Assembly (NCBI GenBank): GCA_013399015.1
Contig: VWZX01012694.1
Coordinates: 2,834,891-2,898,890 of the forward strand
Length of the DNA stretch: 64,000 nt
Direction: 5' to 3'
DNA from: Galbula dea
Taxonomy: Eukaryota > Chordata > Aves > Piciformes > Galbulidae
This document shows, in pieces, positions 63,301 to 64,000 of this stretch. A program made the translations under genes and the position numbers. The notes under the pieces are model-generated. The model did not search any database. It was not told where the DNA came from and saw only the letters and a list, made by a program, of their open reading frames with translations. Each line of letters begins with the position of its first letter. Position 1 is the stretch's first letter.

Positions 63301-64000
63301 AAAACAACTGAATGCACTGACCAGACTGTCCATTTCCCTCTTCTACTGCTATGGTGGCTTCTCAAGCTGTCCCCCCACAGTCCATCCCCCACCACCCACT
63401 TCAATTTCCCAAAGTTTTCCATTAAAAATAAAATAAAAAATAAAAAGAAACAGCACAACTGTGTCACAAAGCTCTATGACTTCCCAGTACAAAGCTCTAG
63501 TTAATGTTTCATTTCCACTAAGTTCCCAAGTGTTCCTTTGGGCATTGCTACAGTATTACAGTAGTTAAGTGAAAGTGTTCAGTGATATGGAGATAAACTG
63601 GTTTCACATTTCAAAAAATCAGGAAAGTAGGAAACTACAAAAATTTAAAAAAACAAAACCAGAAACAACCCCACCCCCCAAAGTCTTCATATATCATGTG
63701 TGCACATGTATCTCTCCAGTTCAGGACACAGGTAACTGCCTGGTCACATGCTCAGCAACAAACATACGCAGAGATCAATGCCACCACTCACACTAAGTCA
63801 AGAAGACACAACACCTTAATTTCCGCTCTCCAGCCTTAACTCTGCATTAAAATATTTATTTTTCAGAGGTACATTTCACCCTCAAACTAGCTTCTGAACT
63901 TCTTTGTCAAGACTGCCACATAGTTTCACTGCAGCTTATAACATTTACTTGTGTCAAGAGAAGAGGCTAGAGAATAGAAACCACTAGTCCTAAACCACGT
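60320..64000 (-). other. AFDN: AFDN intron 1, partial
   Basis: The 3.7 kb between exon 2 and the window edge contains no CpG-rich block, start codon region or exon 1 coding sequence that I can recognise, so the promoter lies further away. The stretch 60530-62400 is pyrimidine-rich on the plus strand. An A-rich (AAAAT)n-like tract occurs near 63424-63450. The open frames here show no known protein content. Confidence 0.8.
63424..63450. repeat. A-rich AAAAT-type low-complexity tract
   Basis: The plus strand reads AAAAATAAAATAAAAAATAA and similar. It is a simple-sequence tract in intron 1 without an evident tie to a transposon. Confidence 0.85.

Noticed and set aside
1..64000. Prokaryotic-type systems (CRISPR, phage, toxin-antitoxin, operons) and tRNA or rRNA genes
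   Set aside because: None seen. The window is vertebrate intronic and exonic DNA, and the open frames outside AFDN and CR1 are short and without recognisable content.

Overview
This is a stretch of vertebrate nuclear DNA, almost certainly from a bird. The evidence is a multi-exon afadin gene with avian-type intron sizes and at least nine fragments of CR1 LINE retrotransposons, several ending in the typical ATTCTATGATTCTAT 3' tail. There is no operon, prokaryotic gene, CRISPR array or phage. The species cannot be fixed from the sequence alone.

The only protein gene I can support is AFDN (afadin, also AF6/MLLT4), on the minus strand, so its 5' end lies at high coordinates. I placed 22 coding exons, from exon 2 at 60124-60319 to exon 23 at 12598-12684. 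Every junction has GT-AG ends and the reading frame is continuous across all of them: 2994 coding bases, 998 codons, about residues 36-1033 if exon 1 encodes 35 residues as in mammals. Exon 1, the promoter and the 5' UTR lie above 64000. The rest of the PDZ domain, the proline-rich and coiled-coil regions and the actin-binding C-terminus lie below position 1.

Layout along the protein: RA1 Ras-association domain (exons 2-3), basic Lys/Glu-rich linker (exon 4), conserved linker (exon 5), RA2 domain (exons 6-8), small linking exon (9), FHA domain (exons 10-11), Ser-rich linker (exons 12-14), dilute/DIL domain (exons 15-20, with a 21-base microexon 16), DIL-PDZ linker (exons 21-22) and the first strand and GMGL loop of the PDZ domain (exon 23). 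Afadin binds nectins through PDZ, Rap1/Ras through the RA domains and actin through its C-terminus, and works at adherens junctions.

Non-coding sequence fills over 95% of the window: AT-rich introns of 0.4-6.9 kb, a 12.6 kb piece of intron 23 and 3.7 kb of intron 1. CR1 fragments cluster in introns 9 and 13; two keep recognisable ORF2 C-terminal coding sequence. The most interesting leads are possible splicing variants: the microexon, a tandem NAGNAG acceptor at exon 4, a phase-matched 93-base candidate cassette exon before exon 6, and a stop-containing candidate exon in intron 23. I found no convincing undescribed system.
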